Assembly: GCA_028274465.1 (NCBI GenBank)
Contig: CM051456.1
Location: forward strand, 112,645,397 to 112,709,396
Length of the DNA stretch: 64,000 nucleotides
Source: Plantago ovata
Lineage: Eukaryota > Streptophyta > Magnoliopsida > Lamiales > Plantaginaceae
Direction of reading: 5' to 3'
Shown: positions 47,680 through 60,679 of the stretch, in pieces
How positions within the stretch are numbered: the stretch's first letter is position 1
How the letters are laid out: the number at the start of each line of letters is the position of its first letter
Translations under genes and position numbers: made by a program
The notes under the pieces: model-generated
Told to the model about the DNA's origin: nothing
Seen by the model: the letters and a program-made list of their open reading frames with translations, nothing else
Database searches by the model: none

Positions 47680-50600
47680 ATGGGAAATTGCTTTGGTTCT
47701 CAGCTAGCCACTGACCCTAACCCTAGCTCCACTAATCCCAGTAAATCCTCCACTCCAGGTACTTTCTGAGCTTTAATAGTTTGTTTCCTTTTATGGGTTG
47801 TTGGAATTTCACTAAATTCTTGAATCTTGGCTTGTAAAGGAATTATCTTGTTTGCTTTTATTTATGTTCAGTTTGTGTGCCTTATTCTTCCATTTATGGA
47901 CCACATGTAGTGTTTTTTTTTTCTTTTTTTTTTTTTGGGGGGGGGGGGGGTGTGTGATTCTTTGAGTTAAAGATTGGGTTATGGCTACATTAATGGGTAG
48001 TCGTATTAATTTGGGGAGAGGGTTTGTGATGAATTCTATGGTTTGTTTCATTTAGGGACATCTCATAATTACAGTAGTAATGGTGGTGGAGGTATTTCTG
48101 CCACGGACAGCAGCGCTGGTCGAAGTCGATTCTCGGCTGCGCTAAGTGAGTATTCGTGTGTGAATGGGAGTGGGGAGATATTGCCCACGTCGAATTTGCA
48201 GATTTATAGCTTTGCGGATTTGAGGACTGCCACTAAGGGTTTCAAGTCTGATATGGTGTTGGGTGTGGGAGGTTTTGGTACGGTGTATAAGGGGTGGGTT
48301 GACGAAAAGAATCTCATGCCGTCTAAAGTTGGCACGGGGATGATGGTTGCCATCAAGAAGTTGAACCCAGAGAGCACGCAGGGGTTTGATGAGTGGCAGG
48401 TATTGTAACTTGAAATGGATTTGGTTTGTATTCCTTGATCAGTTTCGTTTTGTTGTAGTGTTGGAACTGATAACTCGAGAAAAAAAATGTTTAGTTATAA
48501 AACTGGATATGCTGAAATAGGACCATGTTTTCTCCACGTAGCTAGCTGCATTAGATGGATGTATAAGAACTCTGTAGGCTGTAGCAGATTCTTGTGCTCC
48601 TTCCTGGATGTTAACAGTTAACACATCCCTGGACCATGTAAACATGGGTGTTGCTTTACATTTTTACGTTTCTGCTGTGGTGTCTGTTGTTTTGTTCTCT
48701 GGTTTTGCCCGTTTGGGCTATATGCTGATTAATGGAGCAATACAAGGTTAGGCTGTAGCAGTTATGTTGGTTTATTCTAATGAGATGTCTGTTTTGGTAG
48801 CTGTCACATGAATAGGATAAACTAGGTACTTTGCATTATTGGGCTTCAAGGCTATTCTAGTCATTAATTTTGGTTTAGCTTGAATGTTTGTTATTTGCGT
48901 AGTGTATGCAGAGAACAATCTTACGTTTAGGACTTGAAAATAAAATTTCTCTCTCTGTTAAGACTTGCATGCGGTTCTCCACATCTAATGCAAATACTAT
49001 ATGTCAAATAATATAGTGAGCCATAACATTTTTTTCTTGTTGTACTTTTCTGAACTTGGTTGTTTAAATGGAAAAAAAAGATGTGTTAGCTGATTTTTTG
49101 TGACTAGTACTTTCTTGCCGTTTTGCAGATCTCTCCGCAGTCTCTATATCAAGCTGTTACTTTGTTTTATCATTATAACTCCATCCGCTACACACCAAAT
49201 TTCCCAGATTCCATTTACATCTCTCCCATTACAAATGGCTCGTTTTCATTTTCGGTAAATTGTAAACCCATGTATACGTACTCAAACATATGGAGCCAGA
49301 CACTATAAATCCACTTTATTCTCAATACTTTTACCTTATACCTTAATATCCATGCCCAAAAGCAAATGGGACATTTGGTTTGGGTGGAGAGAGTACTTTT
49401 ATTTTTCATCGGGACCCTAGTGTAGCGTTTGTTGTGGACTATTTTGTATTTACCATTCCATGACACGTCTTTCTATCTTTATCTATTACTATAAATTTGT
49501 ACCTCAGATGTTTTCAATTAGCCTAATATTCCTTATTTTGGAAATGCAGTCAGAGGTTACCTTTTTGGGAAGACTGTCGCATCCCAACCTTGTAAGGCTC
49601 TTGGGATATTGTTGGGAGGATAAAGAACTGTTACTCGTGTATGAATTTATGCAAAAAGGGAGCTTGGAGAACCATCTGTTTAGACGTAAGAAATTGTAGA
49701 AACTATTTAAACGACTGGATCGAAACAGCTAGCTTATGCTGGAATCTTGTTTAAAAATTGAAATGCAGGAAGTGCCTCCATAGAACCGTTATCATGGGAT
49801 ATCCGACTCAAGGTAGCCATAGGAGCAGCAAAAGGGCTTACCTTTTTGCACACTTCGGAGAAGCAAATCATCTATAGAGACTTCAAAGCCTCTAATATTC
49901 TCCTCGATGGGGTAAGATTCTCTTTGGCAGAGGATTTTTCCTCTCTTTATTACGTTCATCAATGTTAGGGACTAAGGAAGTACTGGTTGGCAACCAAGCT
50001 TATCACCTGTGCATTTGTTTAATCCCACCAGCATTCAAAATATTGGTACTAACCCAACCCCTCATTGTCTCACAAGAATTTATGTCTGAGGGAATGATAA
50101 TGGCTTCTAATGATGCAGCTAACCACATTGTTAATTCAACTTCAGAGGGCTATTTTGTGGGGATAGGGAGATAATTAACTTCTTTAGTTGAAATGATATA
50201 CGTGAGAAAGTAACTTAGCAGTGCCATTAAAGGATAATTTTACAAGCTTAACATGTTGGCTGGGTGCAGTGTTGTAGAGTTGTCGGTGACTAAACTAGAG
50301 CATGGATCTGGTCAATCTAAGTATATGTCATTCTTTGGTTTAAGGGAAGAATTAGTTTAGGTGTCAATGGGATGACTTGTTGGGTGTATGAAAGATCTAA
50401 CTTTTGGCCCGTTATGGTGATGGCTCATCTACTTGTTTTGACCTGTTTGATATATGAAGTTCTAAATAATACTCAGTATATAACTATACATAGCAGAGAA
50501 CTTTTTGTGTCCCCTGGAGGTTTATTTATAACTCAGGAGACTATTTGCTTTTTTGCAGAGCTACAATGCTAAACTATCGGATTTTGGCTTAGCAAAGGTT

Positions 50601-51173
50601 GGACCTTCGGGGGCGAATCTCATGTAACCACACGAGTTATGGGGACCTATGGTTATGCTGCGCCTGAATACATCGCAACAGGTCAGTGCTCACCCGATCT
50701 TGAAATTAAATTATGTTTTGAAGTTTCAGTTACCAACTTCCTACTATATTACTTCCCTTTACCAACTTCCTATTATATTTACAGGGCATCTATATGTAAA
50801 AAGTGATGTATATGGCTTTGGTGTCGTGTTACTCGAGATGATGACAGGCTTGAGAGCGCATGACATGTCCCGCCCCGCAGGGCAGACTAGTTTGGTTGAT
50901 TGGATGAAGCCTCTTCTCAGCTCAAAACGCAAATTAAAAACCATCATGGATGCACGCATAGAAGGGCAGTATTCTGCAAAGGCAGCTTTACTGTCTGCTC
51001 AACTTACGCTTAAATGCTTGGAGCCAGAACCTAAAAAGCGGCCTTCGATGAAAGAAGTTGGAGAAGCTTTGGAGCAGATTGCAGCTGTCGAAAAACCGAA
51101 AGAATCCAGGAGTAGATCTGCACATCCTTCTTCATCTCATCAGAATCGCCAATCCCCTCGCTATCCAAGATGA
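47680..51173 (+). CDS. RLCK-VII protein kinase, PIX13/PBS1-like (copy A)
   Basis: Six exons: 47680-47758, 48056-48399, 49550-49685, 49769-49911, 50559-50681, 50785-51173; about 404 residues. Receptor-like cytoplasmic kinases of subfamily VII relay signals from immune and growth receptors at the plasma membrane. MGNCFGS at the start fits N-myristoylation at Gly2 and palmitoylation at Cys4. Kinase motifs: [13 protein letters not shown], glycine loop [55 protein letters not shown], catalytic [25 protein letters not shown], then [34 protein letters not shown] and VDWMKPLL. The match to Arabidopsis PIX13 (At2g17220) is close from memory. In exon 5 the G-run 50609-50613 has five G where six would give [11 protein letters not shown]; the exon is 123 bases where 124 fits. 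Copy C supports this, since its exon is 97, that is 124 minus 27. Confidence 0.92.
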
Positions 51174-51986
51174 TGCATGTTGTGGTGAGTCAAGACAACG
51201 ATGGAGCTGATTTACCCTTTGTTTATGGTTTGAGTTAAAATTTTGATGATTTTTTTCTTCTTAGCGTCCAATTATTAGGCAAAATGCTCAAATTTGTTCT
51301 TCTTCTGGGAAAATCTGTACTACTAATATTTGCATTACACAGAACTGTTGTAGTCTGTAGAAGGAAGAGACAGACCATCATGTAGATCAGTGTGTAAAGT
51401 AGGAATCATGGTGTATATTTCTTACTATTCTTTTGGTTAGGACATACATACCCTGCTGTCCAATGTATATGTACTCCTAGGTTTTATATCTTCTGTGTTG
51501 TTTCTTACCATAAACACAGATGTGGTTACTGTTTAAAAACTTGACTTATTAGGTTTGTATAATGAGTGTTGTGTTTGGTTTAGTATCAGGACCCATAATA
51601 AAATTGTGAAACAAAATGTTGCAAAAATGAAAACGTAACAATATAAAAAAAGACAAAAAAAACAAAACATAAACAACCTAAAAATAAAATAAAATAGATG
51701 GAATAGGTAGAGTGTTGCTAACCAACAACATACATAGCATTTGTTTAATTCTTGACTTAATTATGTGATTTGTGGAAAACGGAATCAAAGTTGTTCCATA
51801 AAATATGTAACTCACACCTTCCAGTCAAGTTCCTCGGATGAAGAATGTCAACATAAATAAATGTCAACTATCTGTGTGTGCAGAGTGTAGGCTAGAGATG
51901 GCAAAGTCAAAGAGGTGAGAGTTGAAAGAGGAAAGTAAGGTAGTACTATGTTGTTTATTATGTGCATGGCAGTGTAACTTGAGGAC
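51174..51986. other. 3' flank of RLCK copy A, shared with copies B and C
   Basis: This flank is paralogous to 58277-58880 and 63617-63974; shared words include CACACCTTCCAGTCAAGTTC and GATGGCAAAGTCAAAGAGG. The duplication unit therefore includes the 3' flank. Confidence 0.7.
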
Positions 51987-53185
51987 TAGAAGAGGAAAGA
52001 AGAGACTCCGCGGAAGAAGGCGTAGATAAAGGAGGCGCTGAGAAAACATTCCATAAGAAAAGGTCAAATCCAAGGCGTCAGAAGCAGCTTTGCACGACTT
52101 ACCAATTGATCGTTACTTATTCCGATTTAAATAGTGGAATTCATAGATATTTCTACGATAACTACATAACTTATGTTAATGGAATAATGCATGTAGGAGT
52201 CCTAAGTATCGGATATGATTGACCAGCTGAACAGATCTCTTTACTTCTCTTTAAGTAGGAACGATAGCAATCCACGGAACACCAAATTCATCTTTATTGT
52301 AAGTGTAGGTGTTTTACACTGTTGTTGATCAAGGTGTTGAATTTTGCTGGTTAACTCCTATGTCTGTCAACACTACACTTAGCCGTTTTTATTAGTGTTT
52401 TACCTTTACTTAACTACTAAATAGTTTCACAGTTGTGGATGTTTGATGTGTGCATAAAACAACTACCAGAAACGTGTCAACAGAATGAGGCGTGTTCAAG
52501 AAGGAATGAAGACTTATTAAAGAAGAACTCAATAAGGAATAAGAATTCAAGAAGGAAAATGAGTTCTAATTGAAGAAGGTGCTAATTCCTGTCCAGATTC
52601 AAATTCGAAGATCTTGCTAGAAGATGTCCTAGTTGTGTATAGTTCAGTAACAACACTATAAATAGTTAAATACACCAGCCTCGACATTGAAGAACTTACA
52701 CCTCGAGAGCAGGAGTTTACAACCTGAGAATTATGTCTAGAGTCTTTATTGTTTAGTGTTTATTTTCGAGTCTTTATATTAGTTTATATTTCTAATTTTC
52801 TCTAACAACGTATTGAGATAGAATAGGTAGAGTGTTGCTCTGCATCATCGACAAGGTGACTAGTACTATTGTTTTAAACTAAGTTAGAATATAGAGTATA
52901 TAACGTTGTACGAACGATTTCTTACTTAGTGGTTTTTCTATCTTGACTGGGCATCAAGTAAGTTTACAAAGCTGCTTGAAAATTTGTAAACACAGGTTCT
53001 TATTTACTTTTCGATGTGCTTCATATTTTGATATATATCACTTGTGTTTGTTGAACTAATCTTCAGGTTAATAGTCAGATTACTGCAGTGTACGTGTTAT
53101 TCAACACCTTCGCTAACTCTTGCTGACTGGCGTGTTCTTTATTCTAAAAGCAAGTTGTTATCCATCCTTAATTCTTTCATTATTT
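51987..53185. mobile_element. About 1.2 kb insertion with LTR-like content
   Basis: In the paralogous flank of copy B, GTAACTTGTGGACTTG is directly followed by AGATCATCAAATCATG; here the equivalent words are about 1.2 kb apart. The added sequence has LTR-like text at about 52320-52994 (starting TGTTGATCAAGG, a CTATAAATAG box near 52655, ending GTAAACA). No domains are visible. It is a probable solo LTR-type fossil with uncertain ends and age younger than the kinase duplication. Confidence 0.5.
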
Positions 53186-53345
53186 ATAGATCATCAAATC
53201 ATGTAAAGCATGGTGTATCTCAACTCAGAAAGGAATTATGCAGCTGTCACCGACAAATAAGAGCTTGAGCGACTTGCTCTTTGTCCGAGTACAGCGGCAA
53301 AGCCATTGCTTGCCCAAAGTGGGGGCAACTGTCCCCTTATTTATA
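53186..53345 (+). pseudogene. Relic of an RLCK exon 1
   Basis: Around ATCATCAAATCATG, GGAATTATGCAGCTGTCACC and GAGCTTGAGCGAC the sequence follows exon 1 of copies B and C and the similar relic at 58886-59080. The reading frame is not kept and no further kinase exons follow before copy B. It marks a lost array member. Confidence 0.5.
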
Positions 53346-53534
53346 TATTTTCTAGACCCATTTATTGTTGTAAATTGTTTTAGACTACCCTGAGCGGGAG
53401 TAGTTTTCTTCTTTACAATTCAAAATTGTCATGGCGGTTATGGGACCTATAAAATGAGTTTTTCTAATTTTTTCAAAGATAAACTTTACTCCCTCCATTT
53501 CTAAAAGAATGGCGTTTAAGATAATACACACATA

Positions 53535-53784
53535 CTCCCTCCGTCCCAGAACAGTTGCACCATTTTGCCATTTTGGGCGTCCCGTTAGAGTTGCACCATT
53601 TCATTTCTTTGCCGTATTTGGACATGATTATAATAATTTTATATTACATCAACACATCTTTGTGGCCACAAATCCTCCATAAAATAAAATCAACACCCAC
53701 TAACAATATAACTCAATATTTAACTATTCTCCTTATTTTATGTGTCCAAAAGCAAATGGTGCAACTGCTCTGGGACGGAGGGAG
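53535..53784. mobile_element. Stowaway MITE, nested and well preserved
   Basis: The 250-base element begins CTCCCTCCGTCCCAGAACAG and ends CTCTGGGACGGAGGGAG, with inner arms TTGCACCATTT and AAATGGTGCAA. A TA duplication lies at 53533-53534 and 53785-53786. Its ends are nearly perfect, so it is young. Confidence 0.92.
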
Positions 53785-53824
53785 TATTAAGGAAATGATT
53801 AGACTTGCTTATTTTATTATAAAA

Positions 53825-53950
53825 CTAGTGATATAGCCAGGGATAAAATTACTAATGGCAGATCAATTTACCTTATATAAGCACTAAGCATTCCTAAAAG
53901 TGCACAAATTACTATGACATTAGTAATTTCAGCTCTGGCTATATAACTAG
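53825..53950. repeat. Short palindromic element inside the outer MITE
   Basis: CTAGTGATATAGCCAG at the left pairs with CTGGCTATATAACTAG at the right, and AAATTACTAATG with CATTAGTAATTT further in; arms are about 35 bases with few mismatches. It is probably a third small transposon. Confidence 0.7.
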
Positions 53951-54122
53951 GAAAAGTACATTGACATTGTAATATTCTATAATAAATAACCTTCAAATTG
54001 TTGAAAAAGAGAGAATTAACATTGAAATTGTAATATTATATTAATAAAAACTTTAAACGTCATTCTTTTAAACACAATTAAAAAATGCTTAAATTTCATT
54101 TTTTATAAAAATGGAGGGATTA

Positions 54123-54589
54123 GTTCTTAAACATCCTTTGTCACCCAAACATTTTGGGAAACTAATCTTTGTAGTTTTTCACATTACCATTGTACCATTT
54201 TCATTCAAGCTTGTACGTACGCAACTGATAGTTCAATTCAAAGTACTACAAGTTCTAGCTTTTCGTATAAATTGATCGTCTTTGTGCTCTTATGTATTTT
54301 GATGAGTCTTGATTTCTGCTTGTTTGGTTGTCTGTTGACTGAATTGTGTTCATCTCTTATAGATTGATGTTTTCGTTCCTAAAATATCTTACGTTACGTT
54401 GGCCAATCTTAGTCTGGTGAGAACCCCTTCGCCCCTGTTTCTAATTACCTAAATTCTAGTGATTGTGTCTCTGTAGACACTCAAATTTTATGTCTAATAG
54501 AGATGGAGGGTTCCAAGTGGATCCCACGTCCTGTGTTAGAGTTTAGAGGATGTTATGGTGATTATTCCTTATCATCTAATAAATGGTGG
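54123..54589. other. Intergenic, no recognised feature
   Basis: Unremarkable AT-rich sequence between the nested MITEs and the CGGAT-type repeat. Confidence 0.4.
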
Positions 54590-55165
54590 CCTACCATTAG
54601 ACCCGGTAGAAGTCAACCGAATTCGAAATCCACTCTGAACCAATCGAACCCGCAATCCGAAGTTTCACTCGAAATATTTTGGTCAACTATCCGAACATTA
54701 ACTCAAAATTCGATCCGAAATCACTTGAATCAAATTGATGATCTAAAATCACCCGAATGATTTGATCCAAAATGCATCCGATTTAAAATAAATATGACAC
54801 GAACTCATCCGATCCGAATTTTTCCGAATTAATTTTGTTAGGAAAATATATAATTAATATCATCTATAATAAATATTTCTTCTCTAACTAACTACTAACT
54901 TATAGTTCAGGTTTTGAAATTGAAATTGTAATAATTTATAAATTTCCATTATATTACGTTCAAATATTCAATTATTCAATTGAGATTGAATCCGAATTGA
55001 TTCGATCTGAGCGAACCTGATTCAAAATGACAAGAAGTTCCATCCGAATAAATTTCTAATTCGATCAAGGTCCAAAATTCAAACATCATCCTGTGCGATC
55101 TCATTCCAAAATGATTTATAGAATTCTGCCGATATGATCCGAATTCAATCCGAACCGATCACTAG
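54590..55165 (-). repeat. CGGAT-rich dispersed repeat, copy 2
   Basis: The reverse complement of this stretch follows 14985-15530 over almost its full length: flanks dense in TCGGATC words and an AT core with GGAAATTTATAAATT. Divergence is high in the flanks. Confidence 0.75.
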
Positions 55166-55459
55166 TATTTTTTCTCTTTCAATTTCAATATAAGTAGTAT
55201 ACCATAGAGTGAATGTGATTATGTGATGTGATGACTGATGACTTGATCCTTTTCGTTTAAAAACTAAAAAGCTAGTCCACTACTGTACGTATTGTATAAA
55301 TCCCTTTCCTGCAAAAAGCAAATGTGGTTGGAAATTTCTGAATCGTTTTCCTTAAAGCTTCTCAATTACAACGTGCAAATGTGCTTATATATAATAAAAT
55401 TGTAATCATGTTGAGACGACGTTTGAGTTAAGATCATAATATTCATATGATATGATATG

Positions 55460-58276
55460 ATGTCAAACTTAAACGTATACGAGAAATGGGGAAAGCTTTA
55501 CAAAGCCGTTTCCGATCCGGAAGAGCTTCAGCGTCTTGACTATTGCTGTAGTGTAAGCACTACTACCACCGCTACCGATGATAGTCGTAATTCTACCTTT
55601 CTTCAAGGTACGTTTGTATGTGTATATATATCCGGTGTAGTTTAGTTTAGATTTTTACTTAATTGAAATTTATAGATTTGCTTAATTTAAATTTCTAAAA
55701 GATTTCTTCAAAAGAATCAACTGATGTTCATTAGAGTTTATAATAATCACTGTAATATAAAATTAAAAGATTCAACAAAGTAAACAATGTACACATTGTG
55801 TTGCAGCTGGTCCAGGTCATGATCAGGAATCCTGTTTGAATGGGGAGATATTGCCACACCGAATTTGTAGATTTTCTGATTTGAAGACTGCCACAGGAAT
55901 TTTAGCTCTGATATGGTGTTGGGCGTAGGAGATTATGGTACGGTGTATAAGGGGTGGCTTGATGAAAAGAATCTCATGCCATCTAAAGATGGCACTACTG
56001 GGATGATCATGGTTGCCATTAAGAAGTTTAACCCGGAGAGCACGCAGGGGTTTGCTGAATGGCAGGTATTTTAACTTGAAATGGATTTGTTTGTATTTCT
56101 TGATCAGTGCTGTTATGGTATTGTTGGAACTGATAACTCGAACCAAAATGTTTTGTTAATATCCATTGTCTTACATCTAGGACTTAAACTAGAAGTTCAG
56201 TTTCATTCAACTTTGGCGACAAGATCTGTTAATACTTACCTGCGGTTCTCCACATCTCTATATGTCCAGTAACTGAGTGAGTCATAACAATATTATTTTG
56301 GTTATCACATTTCTAATTAAGCTTGGCTGTTGAAATGTAAGAGATGTGTAGTAGCTGGATTGTTGGTGCCTAGTACGTAATTCCATTTTGGCAATTGCGG
56401 CGTTTCCAGTTGGCAAATTGTAAACCAGTACACACTCAAACATTTGAAGCCACAGTACTACAAGTCCACTTTATTCCCACTACTTTTACCTTATACTAAT
56501 ATGCGTACCCAAAACTGCAAAATAGCATGGTATGGACCTTGGTGTAGACTACCTTCGGATAGCTTTTGTGGACCATGTTGTAATAACCTTTCCATGACAT
56601 GTCTTTCTATTTATCTATAATTTTTTTTGACCATAGATGTTTTGGATCAGCCTAATGTTCCTTACTTTGGAAATGCAGTTGGAGGTGAACTTTTTGGGAA
56701 GTCTGTCGCATCCTAACCTGGTAAAGCTCTTGGGTTATTGTTGGGAAGGAAAAGAACTGTTACTAGTGAATGAATTTATGCAGAAGGGGAGCATAGAGAA
56801 TCATCTCTTTAGACGTAAGAACTTGTAGAAAACTATTTGAGAGATTAGATCGATCGAAACAACTTGCTTATGCTGGAATATTGTTTAAAATTGGAATGTA
56901 GGAAATGCCTCCATAGAACCCCTATCATGGGATATTCGACTCAAGGTAGCCATAGGGGCAGCAAGGGGGCTCACCTTTTTGCACACTTCGGAGAAGGGAA
57001 TTATTTATAGAGACTTTAAGGCCTCTTCCATTCTTCTTGATGGGGTAAGTTTCTCTTTGGCAGATGGTTTTTTCTCTTCATTACTCACGTGCAAGGACCA
57101 GTAAGTACTGGTTGCCAACTTGGGTTATCATGTTTGCATTTCGTTTCAGGAAAATTTGTGTTATCAAAATGTTGTGACTAACTCAACCCCTCAATGTCTG
57201 ACAAGAATTTATACGTCTGAAGGAATGATGGTGGTTTATTACTGATGCAGTTAACCACACTGTTAAGTTAGAATCATAGGGCTATTGAGGGAGGGAGGGA
57301 AGGGGTGTTGTAATTAAGTGGATATTAAGTTTGCATCCTTTGTAATATTACTATCTACCCATGTCATTAAAAGATAATTTTTTAAGTGTAACATGTTGGC
57401 TAAAGCATAGATCTGGTCAATCAGTATATCTGGTTCATGGTTTTGAGGGCAGAACTACTTTAGGGGTCGATAGATGACTCGTGGAGATCTGAAAGAATCT
57501 AACTTTTGGCCCATTGCTGTGATGGTTTTTCTGCTTGTTTGACCTCTTTACTATATGAAGTTCTAAATCTAATATACTAGAAACTTTTTGTATTCCCAGG
57601 TAGTTTATTTGTAATTTTAGGCCACTATTTCTATTTGCTTTTTTTGCAGAGCTACAACGCTAAGTTGTCTGGTTTTGGCTTAGCAAAGGGACCTTCTGGG
57701 ACCTCTAACTATTGTTATGCTGCGCCAGAATACATCACAACAGGTTAGTGCTCGATCACCTGATCCAATGGAATATAGTTTTGAAGTTTCATTTGCTGAC
57801 CTCCTATCTTACATAATCAGTTAACTTATTTAACCCTCTTCAAGTTTTCACTTTTTCACATCCACTTATGGATACATTCAACTTTTGATTCTTTACAGGG
57901 TATCTATATGTAGAAAGTGATGTATACAGCTTTGGTGTTGTGTTACTCGAGATGATCGCGCCCCTCCGGGCAGACTAGATTGGTTGATTGGATGAAGCCT
58001 CTTCTCAGCTCAAAACGCAAACTAAAAACGATTATGGATGCACGTATGGAAGGACAGTATTCTTCGAAGGCAGCGTTACTGGCTGCTCAACTTACCCTTA
58101 AATGCTTGAAGCCAGAACCTAAAAAGCGGCCTTCAATGAAAGAAGTCAGAGAAGCTTTGGAGCAGATTGCAGCTGTTGAAAGTCCAAGAGAATCCAGGAG
58201 TACATCCGCACATACTTCTTCATCTCATCAGCATCGCCAATCCCCTCGCTTTCCAAGATGGTGCATGTTGCGGTGA
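55460..58276 (+). pseudogene. RLCK-VII kinase pseudogene (copy B)
   Basis: Exon equivalents are 55460-55607, 55816-56065, 56679-56814, 56902-57044, 57650-57743 and 57899-58276, at the same splice positions as copies A and C. Exon 1 differs from copy A: it reads [19 protein letters not shown] with no acylation signal. Exon 2 has several small indels that break the glycine-loop region. Exons 3-5 are open but the catalytic-loop Asn is Ser (RDFKASS), DFG is GFG and the activation segment lacks the same nine residues as copy C. Exon 6 has lost about 26 bases in the [11 protein letters not shown] region and is out of frame. A TATA-like TTATATATAATA remains near 55386. A full-length product is not possible. 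Confidence 0.88.
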
Positions 58277-58885
58277 GTCAAGAGAACCATGGAAGTAGCT
58301 GATTTTCCCTCTGTTTATGGTTTTGAATTGAAATTTTGATGATTTGTCTTCTTAGATCGAGTCCAATGATTATTAGCAAAGTGCTCAATTTTTTTTTTCT
58401 GGGAAATCTGTACTACTAATATAGTATTTGCATTACACAAAACTGTTGTACCTTGTGGTATGTAGAAGGAAACATGGTTTACATTTCTTATTCTTTTGTT
58501 AGGACATAAGTACATAACCTGCTGTGATGTCTAATGTATATAGTATGTAGTTTTTATATCATCTCTGCGTGTGTGTGTCATAGTTTAAAAACTTGACTTT
58601 ACAACACATTTGTTCAATTCTTAACTTAATTATGTGATGATTGTGGAAAATGGAATCAGAGTTGTTCCATGAAATATGTCACACACCTTCCAGTCAAGTT
58701 CCTCTAATTAACAGATAAGAATTACAGAAACAAAGCGTCATCTATCTGAGTTTGCAGAGTGTAGACTAGAACTAGATGGCAAAGTCAAAGAGGTGAGAGA
58801 TGAAAGAGGAAAGTAAACAGATTGTCTTAATCAATAGGTAGTACTACTATGTTGCTTATTATGTCTATATATGTCAGGTGTAACT
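58277..58885. other. 3' flank of RLCK copy B
   Basis: Paralogous to the flanks of copies A and C, as described for 51174-51986; no other feature. Confidence 0.6.
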
Positions 58886-60065
58886 TGTGGACTTGAGATC
58901 ATCAAATCATGTCAAGGAGGGTGTAAGAGTAAGACAACTGGGGAAGGCTTTATGCAGTTGTCATCGATAAAGAATAGCTTCAGCGACTCCTCTTTGCCCT
59001 AGTATCAACAGTATCTCTAGCTCAGCCCATTATAGCTCGCGTTTCAGCTTTGACCCTGTCGAAGGCAACAGTATTGCAGGTTTCCAGGTTAACCTTTTGA
59101 TTTTGTGCTCATGCTGCTAGTTTCGGTTTTACAGTTTGTGAATCTAGGGGAGAACAATGAAACTGCAAATATATAAAAGATTTGGCGAGAAAATATATAT
59201 TATGACTCAAGGGTCTGCTGCTTAATTTACTGTCTTATTGTTGTTACATTTTCATCAAGGGATACTAGATAATTATAGCGCAGGTGAAGATCTTTTGGCG
59301 GTTCATAGCCAGATGGCTCTGATAGCATGATAAAATTACAACTTTCCCAAAAGCTTAAACTGTTGAGAAGGTACAAAATTTATTCATTTATATTAATTCT
59401 CCAACAAGAACCTCAAAGCTACTAAAGTTTTGAAAGATTGCTGCAGGTATGGAAGTAGCTAAATTTGCAAAATGCGGACTACATGTACTTGTTGTTAGTC
59501 CACATCCACAGTGATATTACGTTACTTTTGATTATGTAAACAGCATTGTAGTCTTTAGAGTATCGTTCAAGTAAGATTGAAGATGACTATACTGTCACCA
59601 CATTTCTGGTTTATAGATATTCATAACAAGTCTGAATGTATTTTCCTTCCATGTCACCTGAGTATGATGCTTCCGTTCAGTCTAATGTTCCTTGATAGGA
59701 AAAGCAGTGGCAGGTGAATTTTCTGGGAAAGCATTCACGTATCAACTTAGTAAAGTTCTTGGGATGTTGTTCGGAAGATACAGAGCTGTTACTCGTCTAT
59801 GAGTTCATGCGTGAAGAAGGGGAGCCTTGAAAACCATCTCTTTGGGAGTAAGAACTCAGAACCTAATAAATGAAGATTGGAGTTAGAAAACATGCTTATG
59901 GTAGAAATCTGGTTGGGGATGCAGGAAATTACTATTCAGAATCATTATCATGGGATGATATCCGACTCAAAATCGCCATAGGAGCTGGAAAGGGACTGGC
60001 AACATTTTTACACACTCCAGTTATGCAACTCGTTTACAGATACTTTAAGATTTTTCTAGATGCTG
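58886..60065 (+). pseudogene. RLCK-VII kinase fragment (copy D)
   Basis: An exon 1 relic (58886-59080, with ACTGGGGAAGGCTTTATGCA and TAGCTTCAGCGA) is followed, after a gap without exon 2, by an exon 3 relic at about 59700-59850 ([24 protein letters not shown]) and an exon 4 relic at about 59924-60060 (ESLSWDDIRLKIAIGAGKGL, FLHTPVM, then VYRYFKIFLD where the family has IYRDFKASN). Exons 5 and 6 are absent. It is more diverged than B or C and therefore probably an older member. Confidence 0.75.
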
Positions 60066-60679
60066 TCAGATTCTCTTTGACAATGGGTATTCTTCTCTGG
60101 GTGGGGGGGTGTGGGAACTGTAGAATTTAATATAAATAAGATGATTCTATGATTTTGTTCGGTAGCTACAATACAATACGTTTCAAACACATGCCATTAC
60201 TAGTCCTTTTTTATAATTATCCATTTTGAATTTTTATAATTAATAATTTTTTATTACTATAATGATAAAATATTTAATAAAATTATAAAATAGTAGTAAA
60301 ATTTAGAATTTATATTTCATTGTTTGGTTAAATATTTTAAAATTAATTTATAGTCAAATTAACGTCATAGTTTGATTTGACTGATGACTTGACCCTTTTG
60401 CTCTAAAAAGTAAAATGCTAGTCCACTACTGTATTTCTTATCTATTTCCTGTAAAAAGCAAATGTGGTTGGAAATTTCTCATCCTTAATTTCCCTCTAAC
60501 TTTCTCAAACAATCTGCGAATGTGCTTGGCTACTTAGTATATATAGGGCGATGAAAGAAAGAAAAACAAGTCTCTTATTTATCTGTTAACTAGAGGCATA
60601 AAATAATAATCTCGTTGAGACGTTTGAGTTAAGATCATAATTCGTATGATTAGATGTCAAGCTCAAACGTATACGATAA
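60066..60679. promoter_or_regulatory. Upstream region of RLCK copy C
   Basis: Very AT-rich to about 60360, then text shared with the upstream of copy B (GACTTGA(C/T)CCTTTT, GCAAATGTGGTTGGAAATTT). GTATATATAGGG at about 60536-60547 is a good TATA-box candidate some 110 bases before the first ATG. Confidence 0.45.

Larger units (their letters stand above)
53489..54120. mobile_element. Stowaway-like MITE carrying nested inserts
   Basis: The left end CTCCCTCCATTTCTAAAAGA, continuing ATGGCGTTTAA, is mirrored at the right by TTTAAACGTCATTCTTTTA and, at the end, AAAAATGGAGGGAT. TA lies on both sides (53487-53488, 54121-54122). Another MITE (53535-53784) and a palindromic element (53825-53950) lie inside it. 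Confidence 0.7.

Noticed and set aside
47936-47951. G-run following a T-run in intron 1 of RLCK copy A
   Set aside because: A simple low-complexity stretch; no quadruplex repeat of spaced G-tracts.
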